Below, one piece after another: positions 61,231-64,000 of a DNA stretch of 64,000 nucleotides. Position 1 is the stretch's first letter. The number at the start of each line of letters is the position of its first letter. The stretch spans positions 39,768,912 through 39,832,911 of the forward strand of contig CP137669.1 in the NCBI GenBank assembly GCA_037976565.1, read 5' to 3'. This DNA is from Mesocentrotus franciscanus (taxonomy: Eukaryota > Echinodermata > Echinoidea > Camarodonta > Strongylocentrotidae). The notes beneath the pieces are model-generated. The model made no database searches. It worked only from the letters and a program-made list of their open reading frames with translations, and was not told the DNA's origin. The position numbers and the translations under genes are program-made.

Positions 61231-61438
61231 ATGAAGAAGATGATGAAAAGAAGAAAAAAGAAGAAGAAGAAGAAGAAGAAGAAGAAGAAGAAGAAGAAGA
61301 AGAAGAAGAAGAAGAAGAAGAAGAAGAAGAAGAAGAAGAAGAAGAAGAAGAAGAAGAAGAAGAAGAAGAAGAAGAATAGGAAGGAGGAATATAGGAGATG
61401 GAGGAGGAGGAGAAGACGAAGACGAAGACGAAGTAATT
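61220..61438 (+). repeat. (GAA)n tract, about 40 pure units
   Basis: A nearly pure GAA run from about 61257 to 61377, with GAT/GAAA interruptions before and GGA/GAC interruptions after. It translates as poly-Lys and is not a gene. Long GAA/TTC tracts can form triplex DNA. Confidence 0.95.
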
Positions 61439-62782
61439 AACCTTTGTTTTAAGTCATTTTTTGAAAATAATTTACAATTTTGTCACCTTCCTTTATTTAA
61501 GAAACAGATTCTTACATTGATGTCATGATTTTTGTCTTTTGCACTGATTTGATTTACCTGCACGATATAATCAACATACAATAATTCTTTTTTACTCATA
61601 TATTTTTGTAAAATAAACATAACCAAACAACTGGATATGGCATTACTATAATCATAATTTTTGAAAGACTATTTCTTTATATTTCTACAAATACGATTCT
61701 CTTTTGCGTTTCTTAGACAATCACTTTATGTATTATTGTTGTTGTTGTTGTTGTTGGCATTTCGATTTCTAAAGAAACAATTTAATCATCATCATGGAAA
61801 ACTCGTAACTGATCATTTGTCTTTTTCTTTTCCCTTTTTACAACATATTTGAATGCATTAATTTAATGTTTTTTTTAAAAACTCTGAATCATAGGTACCA
61901 GCCTCACAATTTTATTTCATGGAGTAATTTGTATATACTGTGTGAAATGTGCAATTCAGCTTATAGCTGCAAACCAAACTTTATTTTTTTTTTGTATTGA
62001 ATTGAATGGGAGTAGAAGAAGAAGATGAAGAATGAATGAAAACAAAATGATATTTAAAAAAAATTGCCTTAACACAGTCTTTTTGTTTATAAATGCTTGT
62101 TTTAAATTACAAAAATATTCAGGGACAACTATCCCCTAGACTAACAACCCTCAGCATTCACCCATCCCCCTCTAACAAGAGTCTGCATTTTATATGATAG
62201 AAATACATATAATCAAAATAAAACAAAATGCTCAGGTTATCATTTACATATTTGTTATTTTAAGAAAATCATCTGTGTGTGTACAAAGTATTTAATGTTG
62301 TATCAAAATGTGCACGGCAGACGACACTTGACATCTCATGAATAAAACTTCAAGGGAAGATGCTTATTTGAAGGGAAGCTATCGCTTTATTTAATCAGCA
62401 CATGGCAAGAAAGGATTGACAAACTATACTGTATAAATCCATTGTGGATACATCTATTTAATTGTACACAAGGTGATTAAAAGGGTAAGGTACTGTGAAT
62501 AAAACAGGATAAACATGACTCTAGTATAAATAATCCATAATCTACAATTTGGTATCAACATACAGTACTACAAAATATTGAACATCACATTATGGCTACT
62601 TAATATCTATGTGCTTATAAAGGCATAACAGTGGTAATCTGTAAGTTTATGATACATATGAAGTGCAATGATTTTTTTTTATCCATACATCAAAGGAATA
62701 TTCGAGAACAAGTAGGTTTAGAGAAACCCTAATATATATGTATAAATAAAAATGTATAGAAGCATAAACAGAAAAAATACAG

Positions 62783-62784
<2 letters not shown>

Positions 62785-62813
<29 letters not shown>

Positions 62814-62815
62814 TG
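62785..62815. repeat. (GA)n
   Basis: About 15 units. Confidence 0.9.
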
Positions 62816-63189
62816 AGAAAATGGCAAGTAGCAAAGAGGAAAGAAAAACTGGGAAAAACGGAAAACAAATCACAAGGAAAATCATAGAGAATGGTGCACT
62901 GATTTTGAAAAAAAGGATGATCAAGAGAATTAAACCCGTTTTTGGAGAAGTTCCCCTGGTATCCCCCTGCCCAGTTTTACCCTTACATTCTCATGAGTCA
63001 GAGGGAACCTAATTGCACTTCTCTTCTAACTGGACTGTGAAACCATGGGATCCTTGGCTGCACAAGTGTAACCGTAATAGCTAGCTAGACACGGCACCTT
63101 ATTAAGAAGAAAAAAAAAGAAAAAAGAAAAAAGGAGCTACGAAAACAAAGTACCAAATTAAAGGTATACCCTCCCCCCCCCCAAAGCAA

Positions 63190-63336
63190 GGCCCTGTTTC
63201 ATAAAACTTGTTATCAATAACAAGATATGATAACTGTTATGATCTACTGAAATCCTTACATTTGATTCGCTACAATGAGATTTGTCATTGATAAGTGGCA
63301 GATGTTATCGATACAAACAATTATGAAATATGGCCC
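63190..63336. mobile_element. short foldback element, family C
   Basis: Starts ggccctgtttcataaaactt and ends attatgaaatatggccc; it matches 9963-10110 in length and layout, including a central tgaaatccttacatttgatt. Confidence 0.65.
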
Positions 63337-64000
63337 AAATTGACACAATGATGTGTATATCCTGTAAAAACACATAAAGAAAGAAGGTGATAGAGAAAGG
63401 AAGAGAGAGAACGAGAGAGAATGGATAGAGGTCACAGTTCAGGCATATGTCATATCTTATCTAATATGTCAGCCATGGCTAAAGGAGCATGGACTTTGGC
63501 AATAAACAGGATATCATTCACATGAAAATATCTTACTTTAGGACAATTTCACCAGACAAAACATTTAAGAAAAAGGTGGAAAATGCAATAAAGCTTGATA
63601 TATTAAGCAATTTTCTGCTAGGGTGACCATGCAGGATTTTCATGTTCAGTGACCTTTTTTCTGTCATCTGCTCATCTAAATGACATCACAACTACAGTGT
63701 GGTCCATAATAAACAGGAATGATTCATTTGAACATCAACACGCTATGTACAAGAGGCTTTATCGTTGTGCCGTAAGTGATGATTATACAAAATAAATTTT
63801 GGTATTTAGACAGGGTACATACTTAAGGTTATGATGATGATAATACATGTACAGAGCATTTAATTGCTGTCATATTGCGGTTGCAATGTAGTCAAAGATA
63901 CAGGCTCCTACAGTAAAATGAGAACATGTATTTACAAATCTGCTGAAAATGGCAAGGTATGAAGGAAAATCATGCAGAAAGGTGGAAGGATACATACAAT

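Larger units (their letters stand above)
61439..64000. other. no gene recognised
   Basis: AT-rich, with a (TTG)n run at 61735-61756, (GA)n at 62785, homopolymer C at 63171-63181, the family C foldback at 63190 and a GA-rich patch at 63379-63420. Confidence 0.6.

Overview
This window looks like AT-rich, repeat-dense animal genomic DNA. I recognise one gene, the 5' two-thirds of RAD51B (a RAD51 paralogue of homologous recombination), on the minus strand at about 52.0-58.9 kb. It has classical GT-AG introns, Walker A and B motifs and close similarity to animal RAD51B. The other sequence is short inverted-repeat DNA elements (several flanked by TTAA), tRNA-derived SINEs, and long GA, GAT, CTA and GAA microsatellites. 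That mix suggests a marine invertebrate, most likely a sea urchin or other echinoderm. The gene fixes only 'animal'; the finer placement is inference.

Layout. (1) 59.9-64.0 kb lies upstream of RAD51B: a SINE that runs into a (GAA)n tract, a foldback element and simple repeats. (2) 58.9-59.9 kb is the probable promoter side, with a candidate non-coding first exon. (3) 52.0-58.9 kb holds six coding exons giving exactly 251 codons (753 nt), from the start Met through the Walker B strand to 'EEFSIP'. Introns are about 0.36-3.0 kb and carry a SINE, a telomere-like repeat element and an 850-bp GAT repeat. (4) 1-52.0 kb has no recognisable exon. The last third of RAD51B (about 100 residues) is either beyond base 1, giving an intron of over 52 kb, or in exons I could not recognise.

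The 1-52 kb part is a mosaic of mobile and structured repeats. One family is a roughly 75-bp perfect-stem hairpin element at nine loci, which has expanded at one locus into a 77-bp tandem array. Another is a TTAA-flanked 390-400 bp MITE in two subfamilies that share one half and differ wholly in the other. There is also a second TTAA MITE family, a 975-bp hAT-like non-autonomous element, foldbacks built from GTCTA-rich units (one carrying a later insertion with a clear 5-bp duplication), long palindromes, minisatellites and compound GA/CT tracts. I saw no rRNA gene, intact tRNA gene, CRISPR array, intact transposase or reverse transcriptase.

Most open frames in this window are low-complexity translations of GA, CT or GAT repeats, or chance frames in AT-rich DNA, and are not listed as genes.
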